Positions 1 to 9,498 of a stretch of DNA of 44,039 nt are shown in pieces. Position 1 is the first letter of the stretch, and each line of letters starts with the position of its first letter. The stretch is from Alphaproteobacteria bacterium. GTDB taxonomy: Bacteria > Pseudomonadota > Alphaproteobacteria > Micavibrionales > Micavibrionaceae. The translations under genes and the position numbers were made by a program. The notes below the pieces were generated by a model. The model had not been told where the DNA came from. It worked only from the letters and a program-made list of their open reading frames with translations, and did not search any database. The stretch lies in the NCBI GenBank assembly GCA_027482195.1, contig JAIXWE010000011.1, forward strand, positions 1 to 44,039, in the 5' to 3' direction.

Positions 1-350
1 GCCCATGTTTTGAGTGAGTTCGCACCGGGTGGTGGGTTCATCCATTCTAAACCCCCGCCACTGGGTGAGAAAATGCGACAGCGCGGACTAGTGCAATTGG
101 GATTTGTATATCCGGTTTGAACCGAATTTTCAAAGCTGATTTGAAATTTGCTAAATCCATTTGCGCGAACGCGCGCGACCGCATCACGAAACATATTTCC
201 TTGTTGAATAAGTTCCCCGGCCAAAATGTCGGCGCGCTCTTGGGATAAACCTTGCCCGCCCGTTCCGCGTGAAAGCGCAAAGCCCAACGCTGCAAACAAG
301 GCAACAGCCAAAAGAATATAAAAAAAGATGGAACCTTGCTGGTGTTTCAT
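1..350 (-). CDS. Prepilin-like / single-TM exported hypothetical protein (3' end truncated by window edge)
   Basis: Reverse-strand frame from ATG at 350: MKHQQGSIFFYILLAVALFAALGFALSRGTGGQGLSQERADILAGELIQQGNMFRDAVARV...; short N-terminus plus hydrophobic helix resembles a pseudopilin; runs off the window. Confidence 0.5.
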   Translation of the reverse strand, partial: MKHQQGSIFFYILLAVALFAALGFALSRGTGGQGLSQERADILAGELIQQGNMFRDAVARVRANGFSKFQISFENSVQTGYTNPNCTSPRCRIFSPSGGGLEWMNPPPGANSLKTW

Positions 351-359
351 ATGACCAGT

Positions 360-764
360 CTAACGCAAAAAGGAATGAAAATCACGCTCATGTGATTTCG
401 GAATATGAACCTCAATGACGGAAATTTTATGGTCAGCAAGGGTGAGCAAAATATCCCGCCCCGACCCAATCTCAACATCATCGGTGACGCCCAAGCCTAA
501 AACGGGGCACTCCAGCGCTTCACCTTTTCTTAAGCGATCTTCCACGCGTAAACGTTTGGCGCGGTTGCTATCGGAAAGCTCCTCAGCAGATTTAAGGGTT
601 CCGTCGGGCTTGATCCATTCATGGGCAAACAAGGATTTACGCCAGCTTTTCACAATTGGCTCAATGGCAATTTGCAGTGTGATAAATTTATCTTCCCGCC
701 CTTTAATGGCCGGATTGGTGATGAAATTAACCGCCACATGTGGTGGTAAGGAAGGTAAAGCCAT
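360..764 (-). CDS. Conserved hypothetical protein (134 aa)
   Basis: Intact ORF between neighbouring genes; plausible codon usage; no family recognised. Confidence 0.6.
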   Translation of the reverse strand: MALPSLPPHVAVNFITNPAIKGREDKFITLQIAIEPIVKSWRKSLFAHEWIKPDGTLKSAEELSDSNRAKRLRVEDRLRKGEALECPVLGLGVTDDVEIGSGRDILLTLADHKISVIEVHIPKSHERDFHSFLR

Positions 765-835
765 ATCACGCCCCTTATGGACAAGAATTTTACTTTACTA
801 TAAAAAGGCATAAGAAAAACTTAACAGTGAAACCC

Positions 836-1024
836 ATGGCCGCTTCTATTTCCTCCCCGTCATCCCCCCCCGAAATAATTCACGTGCCCCGCGATTGTGA
901 CCAGGTAAAATGCGATGGCGGCGGCGGAGCCTTAGGCCATCCCATTGTTTTTTATAGCTTTGATGGGCGCGATTCTGTGACATGCCGTTATTGCGACCGT
1001 GTTTTTGAAAAAACCAAATCTTGA
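836..1024 (+). CDS. Small zinc-finger domain protein (CHCC-type)
   Basis: 62 aa from ATG 836; ...VKCDGGGGALGHPIVFYSFDGRDSVTCRYCDRVF matches the C-H-C-C zinc-finger family found in alphaproteobacteria and mitochondria. Confidence 0.75.
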   Translation: MAASISSPSSPPEIIHVPRDCDQVKCDGGGGALGHPIVFYSFDGRDSVTCRYCDRVFEKTKS

Positions 1025-1118
1025 TTTTTTAACCAAGCTTCTTATATTTTAGAGAGAGTATTAGTGCTGGAAATCCGGGCTGATCAAAAATTTAACTTGC
1101 TCAACTGAGGAGTTTGCA

Positions 1119-1571
1119 ATGACAACACGTTTATCTTTATTTGATTCTCCCCTTTTCTTAGGTTTTGATCAATTTGAACGTACGTTGGACCGTGTGCGCA
1201 AAAGCACATCCGAAGGCTATCCCCCTTATAATATTGAACAAATTGGCGAACATGGCTTGCGGATCACGCTGGCTGTCGCAGGGTTCAGCTTGAACGATTT
1301 GGATATTCAGCTTGAACAAAATCAGTTGGCTATCCGCGGCAAACAAGAAGATGACGCCACACGCACGTATCTGCATCGCGGTATTGCGGCACGGCAATTT
1401 CAACGTAGTTTTGTTTTGGCAGACGGTATTGAAGTTCTGGGTGCGTCACTTGATAACGGCTTGTTGCACATCGATATGAAGCGAGTCGAGCCCGAAGTTA
1501 CCGCCCGCAAAATCGTCATCACCGCGCCGGGCCATGTTGACACATTGAAAATCAATGACGCAAACGCTTAG
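1119..1571 (+). CDS. Hsp20 family small heat shock protein (IbpA-like)
   Basis: PPYNIEQIGEHGLRITLAVAGFSLNDLDIQ... and RGIAARQFQRSFVLADGIEVLGASLDNGLLHIDM alpha-crystallin domain; RBS ggag upstream. Confidence 0.93.
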   Translation: MTTRLSLFDSPLFLGFDQFERTLDRVRKSTSEGYPPYNIEQIGEHGLRITLAVAGFSLNDLDIQLEQNQLAIRGKQEDDATRTYLHRGIAARQFQRSFVLADGIEVLGASLDNGLLHIDMKRVEPEVTARKIVITAPGHVDTLKINDANA

Positions 1572-1574
1572 TTT

Positions 1575-1859
1575 GTGATAGAATCATTTAAGAGGTTGAT
1601 GATGACACAAGACAATAATAATGATGTCGATCCAGATGCGCGTGCTTTTTTAAAAGCCTTGTCACCACAAGACTTTCTTGCTTTTGGCATGAATGAATTG
1701 GCTTATGTTGCGCCGCTTCAAGTGACGCATTTTGGTGTAACGCGCACGGCTTATGCCTTGCGTTCTGCGGATGGCGGGACGTTGATGGTCGCGGATCACC
1801 CGCATTTGGCGCTTGCTGCGGCGCGCCAACATGACATGGAAGCGATGATTCTTCATTAA
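1575..1859 (+). CDS. DUF1150 family protein (start may be 1599 or 1602)
   Basis: FGMNELAYVAPLQVTHFGVTRTAYALRSADGGTLMVADHPHLALAAARQHDM; DUF1150 genes commonly follow hsp20 in alphaproteobacteria. Confidence 0.8.
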   Translation: MIESFKRLMMTQDNNNDVDPDARAFLKALSPQDFLAFGMNELAYVAPLQVTHFGVTRTAYALRSADGGTLMVADHPHLALAAARQHDMEAMILH

Positions 1860-1907
1860 CCATTATTTTCTTGCCATTTTTGGGGTTGAGAATTTAAAAC
1901 CTCAAGA

Positions 1908-2732
1908 ATGAGTACTGAAAATATTTTAATCGCAACGCATCAGGGAAAAAGATGGGAGATGGAAGATCGCGCTTTTGCGTTTGTTTTTCCAACCCATGAT
2001 CTGCGCTCTCCAGAATTAGATCTCAAAGATTTTTTTGAGGCCGCACATAACGCAACCGAATCACACGAGTCCGGGGCAGTTTTAACTGCGCTTTTTTACC
2101 ACGCGGCAACTCATTCGGCCACGGTGGCACAATTGGGCGATTGCCGCGCTTATGTAAGTTCTGAGAATGGCAAGGGGGGCATGCAAAGTAAAAGATTGGG
2201 TGTCTCGCATACGCCAATCTTAAAATCTGAGAAAAAAACACTTCTTGAGCGCGGTGGTAAGTTGAATGAGACTGAAACAATGGTTTTATCTGATGACGCG
2301 CATGCCGAGGTGGGGGTGACCCGTGCGCTTGGTGATCATCGCTTTTCTTCTTTATCGCGGGTACCTGATATTTTTTCTGAAGCCTGCGGTGCTCTTCCGC
2401 GCCCATTTTATTTGATTGCGATGACGAATGGTTTTTTTATTGGCGGGCGACCAAAAATTACCCGTTATGATACAACCTTTTTGCAAATGTCGTGGGATGA
2501 GAATCCGGTAAAAGCAATGGCGCAAACATGTCTGGTTCAATCAAAGGGAATGGATAATATGGCGTGTGCTGTCACGAAAATTGATCATGATTTTGATCAT
2601 GATGTGTTGATGTTGGTGGTGGATGGGCATAATGGCGCGCAAGCCGCAGACACAATCATCGCCACTGCGCGCGAATTTTGTTTAAGCCGCTATACGAACG
2701 GGGTTGAGGTCTTGGAACACCGCCCGCAATGA
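1908..2732 (+). CDS. PP2C-like serine/threonine phosphatase with rearranged motif order
   Basis: MEDR near N-term, SGAVLTALFYHAATHSATVAQLGDCRAYV, GVTRALGD, GMDNMACAV; the DGHNG motif is at residues ~239-243, near the C-terminus. Confidence 0.75.
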   Translation: MSTENILIATHQGKRWEMEDRAFAFVFPTHDLRSPELDLKDFFEAAHNATESHESGAVLTALFYHAATHSATVAQLGDCRAYVSSENGKGGMQSKRLGVSHTPILKSEKKTLLERGGKLNETETMVLSDDAHAEVGVTRALGDHRFSSLSRVPDIFSEACGALPRPFYLIAMTNGFFIGGRPKITRYDTTFLQMSWDENPVKAMAQTCLVQSKGMDNMACAVTKIDHDFDHDVLMLVVDGHNGAQAADTIIATAREFCLSRYTNGVEVLEHRPQ

Positions 2733-3143
2733 CTCATCGGTTTCTTGCGTGCGCAAGGTTTGGCAAAGTTCTTCATCACGCAAAAGCCGCGTGATACGCG
2801 ACAGGCGTTGCAAATGTAAATTCCCATCATTTTCTGGGGAAAGAATGAGCGCGCAAATATCAATCGGGCGGCCGTCATCTGATTCCATCTCAATGGGTGA
2901 TTTCAGTGTTGTTAAAAGACTGACAGGCGTTGTCAGGGGTGTTGATTTGAGATGGGGAATGACAACGCCGCCGCCAATGGCTGAGCTTGATTGTTTTTCA
3001 AAATGCATCAGCTGGGCATAAACCCATGTCATATCAAGAGATGTTGTTGCTCCAATTTTCCACGATAATTGTTGCAACAGGTGTTCAAAATTATTGACCT
3101 GAAGTTGCGGCAAAAAATGCGTGAAGTAAGGATAATGTGACAT
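2682..3143 (-). CDS. ptsN: PTS IIA-like nitrogen regulatory protein PtsN (EIIA-Ntr)
   Basis: GGGVVIPHLKSTPLTTPVSLLTTLKSPIEMESDDGRPIDICALILSPENDGNLHLQRLSRITRLLRDEEL is typical EIIA-Ntr with the active-site His. Confidence 0.9.
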   Translation of the reverse strand: MSHYPYFTHFLPQLQVNNFEHLLQQLSWKIGATTSLDMTWVYAQLMHFEKQSSSAIGGGVVIPHLKSTPLTTPVSLLTTLKSPIEMESDDGRPIDICALILSPENDGNLHLQRLSRITRLLRDEELCQTLRTQETDESLRAVFQDLNPVRIAA

Positions 3144-3202
3144 TCCTGTGCGACCCCCCGAATCAGACTGAATGCAAAACTGAGCTTTGTGTATCTGAAA
3201 AT

Positions 3203-3230
3203 AAAAAAGGCTGCAAGCGCAGCCTTTTTA
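3203..3230. terminator. Bidirectional intrinsic terminator between hpf and ptsN
   Basis: aaaaaGGCTGC-aagc-GCAGCCttttt: 6-bp GC-rich stem with A/T tracts on both sides. Confidence 0.8.
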
Positions 3231-3252
3231 AAAAAACTCTTATGCAAAGGTT

Positions 3253-3855
3253 TTAGAGCTGAGCCGCGCCTTTTTCGTCCAATGGCTCCACCCAACCAAT
3301 ATTTCCATCATTGCGGCGATACACCATATTAATGGCATTGGTTTTTGGGTTGCGGAACAACAAAGCCGTTTGCCCTGCCAAATCTAAGCGCATGACCGCA
3401 TCGGAGACCGACATTTTTTGAATACGCATATCGGTTTCGGCAACCACCAAGGCGTCATCCCCAACCGGAATATCTTCCTCTTCCTCGTTGTCCGATTCAG
3501 CCAACACATAATCACGCGCCTTTGTGGTCTCGGCTTCGGGGAGATTTTCAATACGTTCATGATGATCACGCAAACGTGTTTTATAACGGCGCAATTGTTT
3601 GGCAATTTTATAGGCGGTTTCGTCAAAAGCCGCAGGAGCTTCGGGTGCAGTTGAGGTCGCCGACACCATAATATCTTTGCCAACACGTAACGAAATGTGA
3701 CACCGGAAAAAGCCATGTCCTTCTGGAGAGAATGTCACAACTGTGTCAAAAGCGCGGTTAAAATATTTCTGGTTGATATCTTGAAGTTTTGTTGCAACAT
3801 GAGTGCGCAGTGAGTCGCCAACGTCCATTTGCTTGCCGTGAACTGTTAATTCCAT
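3253..3855 (-). CDS. hpf: Long-form ribosome hibernation promoting factor HPF/RaiA
   Basis: MELTVHGKQMDVGDSLRTHVATKLQDINQKYFNRAFDTVVTFSPEG... and C-terminal FRNPKTNAINMVYRRNDGNIGWVEP domain. Confidence 0.94.
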   Translation of the reverse strand: MELTVHGKQMDVGDSLRTHVATKLQDINQKYFNRAFDTVVTFSPEGHGFFRCHISLRVGKDIMVSATSTAPEAPAAFDETAYKIAKQLRRYKTRLRDHHERIENLPEAETTKARDYVLAESDNEEEEDIPVGDDALVVAETDMRIQKMSVSDAVMRLDLAGQTALLFRNPKTNAINMVYRRNDGNIGWVEPLDEKGAAQL

Positions 3856-3907
3856 GATAAACTCCTATCATTTCTAAAGAGGATTATTTATTTTAACACT
3901 AAGACCC

Positions 3908-4729
3908 ATGAACGAAAACTTAAATCACACGAAAAAAGATCAAGATGTCATCGGAATTTTTGATTCCGGGTGTGGGGGCTTGACCGTGTTACGCGCATTG
4001 CAAGAAAAATACCCGCATGATTCTTATGTCTATGTCGGGGATCTGGCGCGCCTTCCTTATGGCACCAAAAGCCCTGAAACTGTGAAAAATTATTGTGTAA
4101 GCCTTACGAAATTATTGCTGAACTATCGCCTCAAAGCCTTGGTGATTGCCTGCAATACGGCGTCCACTTACGGGGCTCAAGCAGTGCAAGATTTATGTGG
4201 CTCTGTTCCGGTTGTTGAAGTGATTACGCCAGCCGCAAAAGCGGCGATGCTGCATACAAAGAATAATCATATTGCCGTGATCGCGACACAAGGCACAGTT
4301 TTAAATCACGCCTATCAACGTGAAATTCATCACCATAATCCGGATATCACGGTTACGGAGAAAGCATGTCAATTATTGGTTGCGTTGGCCGAGGAAGGAT
4401 GGGTCAAGGATGATATCGCGCGCGCCACATTGCGGCGTTATCTGGATCCGATTTTTGATGTTGCACATGCACCCGACACATTGATTTTGGGGTGTACCCA
4501 CTTCCCGCTTTTTGAAGATATTTTAAAAGACTATTTGGGTAAGGATATTCATCTGATTAACTCTGGTCATGCAACGGCCGCGGCACTTGATCTAATGCCA
4601 GCAACGACCGCGCCATCAACGCACTTCTTGGTTACGGACAGTGTTGATTCTTTTGTCAATAAAGGCGCACGGTTTTTGGGTAAGCCAATTGACAGACAGA
4701 ATGTTTATCTTACGGATATAACGGATTAA
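3908..4729 (+). CDS. murI: Glutamate racemase
   Basis: IGIFDSGCGGLTVLRAL, LVIACNTAST, LILGCTHFPLF motifs. Confidence 0.97.
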   Translation: MNENLNHTKKDQDVIGIFDSGCGGLTVLRALQEKYPHDSYVYVGDLARLPYGTKSPETVKNYCVSLTKLLLNYRLKALVIACNTASTYGAQAVQDLCGSVPVVEVITPAAKAAMLHTKNNHIAVIATQGTVLNHAYQREIHHHNPDITVTEKACQLLVALAEEGWVKDDIARATLRRYLDPIFDVAHAPDTLILGCTHFPLFEDILKDYLGKDIHLINSGHATAAALDLMPATTAPSTHFLVTDSVDSFVNKGARFLGKPIDRQNVYLTDITD

Positions 4730-6144
4730 GCTTGGCTTTTGCGAATGCGGTTTCGCTGAACAGATGAAGGGATGTTTAAGCTCTCGCGATATTTGGCAAC
4801 GGTGCGTCGTGCGATGGTAATGTTATATTCCGCCAATTTATCAACCAAATCATCGTCAGATAAAATAACATCGCCCTCGGCGTCGATTAAAGATTGAATA
4901 CGGGCCTTCACCGCTTCAGAGGATGTCGTATTCCCATCCGCCGTTTCAATGGAGGAAGAAAAGAAAAACTTTAATTCATAAAGTCCGCGTGGCGTGCCGA
5001 TAAATTTTCCGGTTGTCACGCGTGATACCGTGCTTTCATGCATATCAATTGCTTCGGCAATTTCGCGAAGCGTAAGCGGCTTCATGAATTCAATGCCGTA
5101 TAAAAAGAAACCATCTTGGCGTTCAATAATTTCACTTGCGACTTTTAAAATTGTTTGCGCGCGTTGGTCCATCGCCTTGACAATCCAATTCGCATTATGA
5201 AGCTGGCTTGTAATATATTCACGTTCTTTTGAATCTTTGCTGTGGGTTGTGACAAGGGTGTAATATTCTTGGTTCACCAAAACACGCGGCAAGGTTGCCG
5301 TATTAATTTCAACGCGATATCCCCCGCCTTGATCTTTGGGAAGGCGTTTCATCATCACGTCCGGAATGGCGGTTTGTGCCACGACATGATCAAATAATGC
5401 GGCCGGCTTTGGATTTAGCGCCTTAACTTCTTCCGCCATATCTTTGATGGCGGCTTCTGATACGTTACAAATTTTGCTTAAGGCCGCGTAATCATGCCGT
5501 GCCAATAAAGGAAGATTGGTCACAAATAATTCCATCACCGCGTCCCACTGGCCGCGCTCTTGAAGTTGAAGCATCATGCAATCTTGAAGATTGGTGGCAA
5601 AGATTCCGACCGGATCGCATTGACGCAAAAATTCAAGAACCGAATCAAGTCTCTCTGCTGAGCAGCCAATTTGTTCGGCCAGACTTTGTGTATTTTCACG
5701 CAGATATCCGGCTTCATCCAAGCGGTCAATTAACAAAGTGGCGATGGATCGATCAAGCGGCGGCAATTGGCTCACTGCAACCTGTTCCATTAAATGATCA
5801 CGTAAATTGGTGGGACGCGTAAGATTTGCACCAAATTCTTGCTCCTCATCCAAAAAATCATGCTGGTTTGAGGAGGTGCCCATATTGAATGCGGAGCCAG
5901 CGTCAAAATCATCATCCTGCGATGGTGATGGCGGGGTGGGGGTGTGATAATCCTCGTCGCTTTCTGGCTCTTCTGGATCAAGTTTTTCAAGAAGCGGGTT
6001 TTGTGCAAGCTCCGTTTCCAGCCATTCCTGAAGCTCTAAATTATTGAGTTGCAGCAATTTAATCGCTTGCTGCATCTGGGGTGTCATCACCAGATTTTGC
6101 TGTTGTTTGAGGTCTAAGGTCTGGAGAAGTTTTTTATCAGCCAT
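4726..6144 (-). CDS. rpoN: RNA polymerase sigma-54 factor
   Basis: LKQQQNLVMTPQMQQAIKLLQLNNLEL..., REIAEAIDMHESTVSRVTTGKFIGTPRGLYELKFFFSS, and RpoN box ARRTVAKYRESLNIP. Confidence 0.98.
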   Translation of the reverse strand: MADKKLLQTLDLKQQQNLVMTPQMQQAIKLLQLNNLELQEWLETELAQNPLLEKLDPEEPESDEDYHTPTPPSPSQDDDFDAGSAFNMGTSSNQHDFLDEEQEFGANLTRPTNLRDHLMEQVAVSQLPPLDRSIATLLIDRLDEAGYLRENTQSLAEQIGCSAERLDSVLEFLRQCDPVGIFATNLQDCMMLQLQERGQWDAVMELFVTNLPLLARHDYAALSKICNVSEAAIKDMAEEVKALNPKPAALFDHVVAQTAIPDVMMKRLPKDQGGGYRVEINTATLPRVLVNQEYYTLVTTHSKDSKEREYITSQLHNANWIVKAMDQRAQTILKVASEIIERQDGFFLYGIEFMKPLTLREIAEAIDMHESTVSRVTTGKFIGTPRGLYELKFFFSSSIETADGNTTSSEAVKARIQSLIDAEGDVILSDDDLVDKLAEYNITIARRTVAKYRESLNIPSSVQRNRIRKSQA

Positions 6145-6152
6145 AATTTATT

Positions 6153-6923
6153 CTATAATGAAAAGCCTTCACCAAGATAGACGCGGCGCACATCTTCATG
6201 ATCAACAATATGTTCGGGCGCACCTTCCGTCAAAACGGTTCCGTTATGAAGAATGTAAGCACGATCAACAATTTTTAAAGTATCGCGCACGTTATGATCT
6301 GTAATTAAAACGCCAATTCCGCGGTTTTTAAGATAACCAATGAGTGTACGAATATCATTCACTGCAATCGGATCGATCCCGGCCAAAGGCTCATCAAGCA
6401 AAATAAATTGAGGACGCGAAGCGAGGGCGCGCGCAATTTCCACACGCCGACGTTCGCCGCCGGAAAGTGCGATGGCGGGGGTGCGGCGCAAATGCGTAAT
6501 TGAAAACTCAACCAATAAATCTTCTAATAAGGTGTCTTGATCAGAAGGCGATAAATCCAAAGTTTGCAATACACCACGAATATTATCCTCAACCGATAGT
6601 CCACGAAAGATTGACGCCTCTTGCGGCAAATACCCAACTCCTAATCGCGCGCGCCGGTACATTGGCAAATGGGTGATCTCTTCCCCGTCTAAGGTAATCA
6701 CGCCGCTATCGGCTGTGACCAGTCCGGTGACGATGTAAAAACATGTTGTCTTTCCGGCACCATTCGGCCCCAATAAAGCGACCGCTTCCCCGCGGTTCAC
6801 ATTTAGCGAGACATCCCGAAGCACGGGGCGTTTTTTATAAGACTTGCTAATGTGGTGAACTGCCAAGCCGTTTGTTAAAGGGCGCAGATAGCGTTTTGGC
6901 GGCGTGGGCGGCAATTGTGACAT
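6153..6923 (-). CDS. lptB: LPS export ABC transporter ATP-binding protein LptB
   Basis: [57 protein letters not shown]. Confidence 0.97.
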   Translation of the reverse strand: MSQLPPTPPKRYLRPLTNGLAVHHISKSYKKRPVLRDVSLNVNRGEAVALLGPNGAGKTTCFYIVTGLVTADSGVITLDGEEITHLPMYRRARLGVGYLPQEASIFRGLSVEDNIRGVLQTLDLSPSDQDTLLEDLLVEFSITHLRRTPAIALSGGERRRVEIARALASRPQFILLDEPLAGIDPIAVNDIRTLIGYLKNRGIGVLITDHNVRDTLKIVDRAYILHNGTVLTEGAPEHIVDHEDVRRVYLGEGFSL

Positions 6924-6958
6924 TTCTTTAACTTAAGGAGATCGCTTCAAAAAAGCAA

Positions 6959-7771
6959 TCATGGCTTGGATGGCGGTGTCGGGCGTGGCACTGGGCTTTG
7001 TGAACCGGTATAAAACTTTCCGGTTACCCTTTGGTTGCCCTCTTTGGCGCCATACATTTTGCTCAGGCGCGTCGTTAAATCCATGGTCGCACGTGCCCCG
7101 TTTAAAATGTTCGGCCCTTGGGTCAAAGCTACATTTCCAATCAGCTCAACCGTTTTTTGTTGCGCATTATAAATCCCGCGGTTGCTTGTGGCTTTTTCCG
7201 TGGGGGTTGTGATGACAACATTTCCCATCGCTTCGGCGCGGCTTAAGGTTCGTTTGCCTGTTTGGTCTGTTGTCAAAAATGCGGTTACCTGATCCGCACT
7301 GAGTTTATTATTCTGGCTTGTGATAATCGGTGCGCCAATGGCGATAAATTTTCCATCATTCACAAAATATTCAAAACGTTCTTCGCATGTGATGATCATA
7401 TCTTCGCTTTGTAATTTCAAATCCCGGCCACTTAAAACGGCCTTGCCATCATCTAAAGTGTAAACAGCTTTTGCACCGATACCTTGCGATGTGCCCGAAA
7501 TAAGTTTCACATTTCCCTCAGCCGTGATGCGGTAAATTTCGTTGCGCCCATTACGGTCGCGATAATCGGCGGTCAAAAGATCGGCATGAACTTGGAAATC
7601 ACCTTGCTGAGCCACGGCATTTTTTCGTGCAAAATAACGCGTATTCGCACGATCCCATTCCAAAGCTTGATCCGCAGAAATTTCAAGCGGCGCTTGATCG
7701 GATGAAGGTGTTTGCGCGCGTGCTGGAAAAACACCACTCATAAGAATAAAAACAAGAAGTATAAATTTCAT
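6959..7771 (-). CDS. lptA: LptA/OstA family LPS transport periplasmic protein
   Basis: Signal peptide plus OstA-like repeats (LEISADQALEWDRANTRYFARKNAVAQQGDFQVHADLL); position upstream of lptB. Confidence 0.9.
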   Translation of the reverse strand: MKFILLVFILMSGVFPARAQTPSSDQAPLEISADQALEWDRANTRYFARKNAVAQQGDFQVHADLLTADYRDRNGRNEIYRITAEGNVKLISGTSQGIGAKAVYTLDDGKAVLSGRDLKLQSEDMIITCEERFEYFVNDGKFIAIGAPIITSQNNKLSADQVTAFLTTDQTGKRTLSRAEAMGNVVITTPTEKATSNRGIYNAQQKTVELIGNVALTQGPNILNGARATMDLTTRLSKMYGAKEGNQRVTGKFYTGSQSPVPRPTPPSKP

Positions 7772-7781
7772 CGGGTTATCC

Positions 7782-8486
7782 TCAACGATTATGAAGTGTC
7801 ATCTGACTTTTGCCAGTAAAAGAAATTGTTCCTTTCGCCCCATCCGCCATTAAACCTTCCGATTCAATGATGCCAATTGGCCCATGGCCTTGAACGGGGT
7901 CAACGGAGACAGCCTCTTGTGCGGTAATGCTAATCGCCAAACTGTTCATTGTTAGCTCATAACCATCATCATGAAAAAGCCGCACATGCCCGTAAAGTTT
8001 TAAGACTTGGTTGACCTGGTCAAATTCACCTTTGTCGGCTTTTGCGGCCAACCACGCGCCATCTTTTAAATTAATGTCGGCCGTGGGTTGATCGAGAATC
8101 ACAATGTTGAGATTTTCTTCGCTTTGAAAGGCTTTTTGGGCGGTAATCGTATAAGGCTGAAGATCTGAGTCTTTCGATTGAAATTTCGGATTGAGCAATT
8201 CATTACGCCCTTGAATTTCAGGTGCAAGCTCGGCGCGTGGCGGGGGCGGGGTCGTCATTTGTGTTTTGTCAGACCAAACCATCATCACAATAATTAACGA
8301 TACGGCCACCAAAGGAAGTGCAAGGCGTAAGGCTCTTACAAGATATGTGTTGCGGCGCGCACCCGATAAAATATGCGGCACATCTGTATCGGCTGTGCGA
8401 ATAAGTTTATCCAAGCCGTGATGCGAGGAAGTATCCTCACTTGATCCTTTGAAGTTAAGCCTTAATGGCATGGGCTTTTCACGCAA
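7782..8486 (-). CDS. lptC: LPS export system protein LptC
   Basis: Single N-terminal TM and LptC/YrbK-like periplasmic domain; between kdsD and lptA. Confidence 0.88.
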   Translation of the reverse strand: MREKPMPLRLNFKGSSEDTSSHHGLDKLIRTADTDVPHILSGARRNTYLVRALRLALPLVAVSLIIVMMVWSDKTQMTTPPPPRAELAPEIQGRNELLNPKFQSKDSDLQPYTITAQKAFQSEENLNIVILDQPTADINLKDGAWLAAKADKGEFDQVNQVLKLYGHVRLFHDDGYELTMNSLAISITAQEAVSVDPVQGHGPIGIIESEGLMADGAKGTISFTGKSQMTLHNR

Positions 8487-9486
8487 TTCCGGCGCGCAAT
8501 AATTCTTGCACGCGGATCATGCCAATTATTTTTTCGTCTTGTGTAACAACCAAAGAAGTAATGGGGTTTTTTGCTGACGTGATCATAAAATCCAACGCTT
8601 CGACCGCCAATAAATCGGGGGCAATGGTTCGCGGATTGTGTGACATAATGGTGTCAACGGATTTGCTCAATAAATCGGGTGACATGTGACGTTTTAAATC
8701 CCCGTCGGTAATAATTCCCAAAAGGCGATCTTGTGCATCGGCGATCAGGACGGAGCCAAGATTTTTTTCAGACAAAGCGATCAAGGCATGATCCATTTTT
8801 GTGCCAAGGCCCACAACCGCCAATTCTTCGCGCGGGATCATAAAATCAGAAACATGTTTTAATTTTTGTCCCAATTTACCACCGGGATGAAAAACACGAA
8901 ATTGTTCGGCCGTTAAATTCATGCGCTCCAAAAGGGCAATGGCCAAGGCATCCCCCAAAGCCATCATCATTGTTGTAGATGTGGTCGGAGCCAGCCCATT
9001 TGGGCACGCTTCCGGTTCGGGAGGAAGCAGTAAAACGAGTGACGCATGTTTCGCCAAACTGCTTTGTGCTTTGCTTGTCATCGCAATCAAGGGAATATCA
9101 AAGCGTTTCGCGTAAGCGATGATATCAGAAAGTTCAACATTTTCACCGGAGTTGGAGAGAAGGAGAATCACATCCTGATCGGTGATCATGCCCAAATCAC
9201 CATGGCTGGCTTCGCCAGGATGAATGTAATAAGACGGGGTTGCGGTTGATGCCAAGGTGGCGGCAATTTTGCGCGCCACATGCCCTGATTTGCCGATTCC
9301 GGCGACAATCAAACGGCCCGCATTTTTATCTTTCATGGCTTGAATGATTGTCACCGCTTGGGTGAAATTATGATCAAGGCTGCGTGCTAAATGCGCCAAC
9401 GCGTTGCTTTCATGATTTAAAACACGCTGTGCGACTTCTAAATCCTGTGGGGATTTTGTGGAAGTGAGTGGCAGGCTTTGAGTCAT
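8479..9486 (-). CDS. kdsD: Arabinose-5-phosphate isomerase (KdsD/KpsF/GutQ family)
   Basis: SIS domain GIGKSGHVARKIAATLASTATPSYYIHPGEASHGDLGMI plus C-terminal tandem CBS domains. Confidence 0.95.
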   Translation of the reverse strand: MTQSLPLTSTKSPQDLEVAQRVLNHESNALAHLARSLDHNFTQAVTIIQAMKDKNAGRLIVAGIGKSGHVARKIAATLASTATPSYYIHPGEASHGDLGMITDQDVILLLSNSGENVELSDIIAYAKRFDIPLIAMTSKAQSSLAKHASLVLLLPPEPEACPNGLAPTTSTTMMMALGDALAIALLERMNLTAEQFRVFHPGGKLGQKLKHVSDFMIPREELAVVGLGTKMDHALIALSEKNLGSVLIADAQDRLLGIITDGDLKRHMSPDLLSKSVDTIMSHNPRTIAPDLLAVEALDFMITSAKNPITSLVVTQDEKIIGMIRVQELLRAGIA

Positions 9487-9498
9487 ATTTTCTTCTTT

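Noticed and set aside
1025-1118. Possible heat-shock (sigma-32) promoter upstream of hsp20
   Set aside because: No convincing -35/-10 match found by eye, so not reported as a feature.
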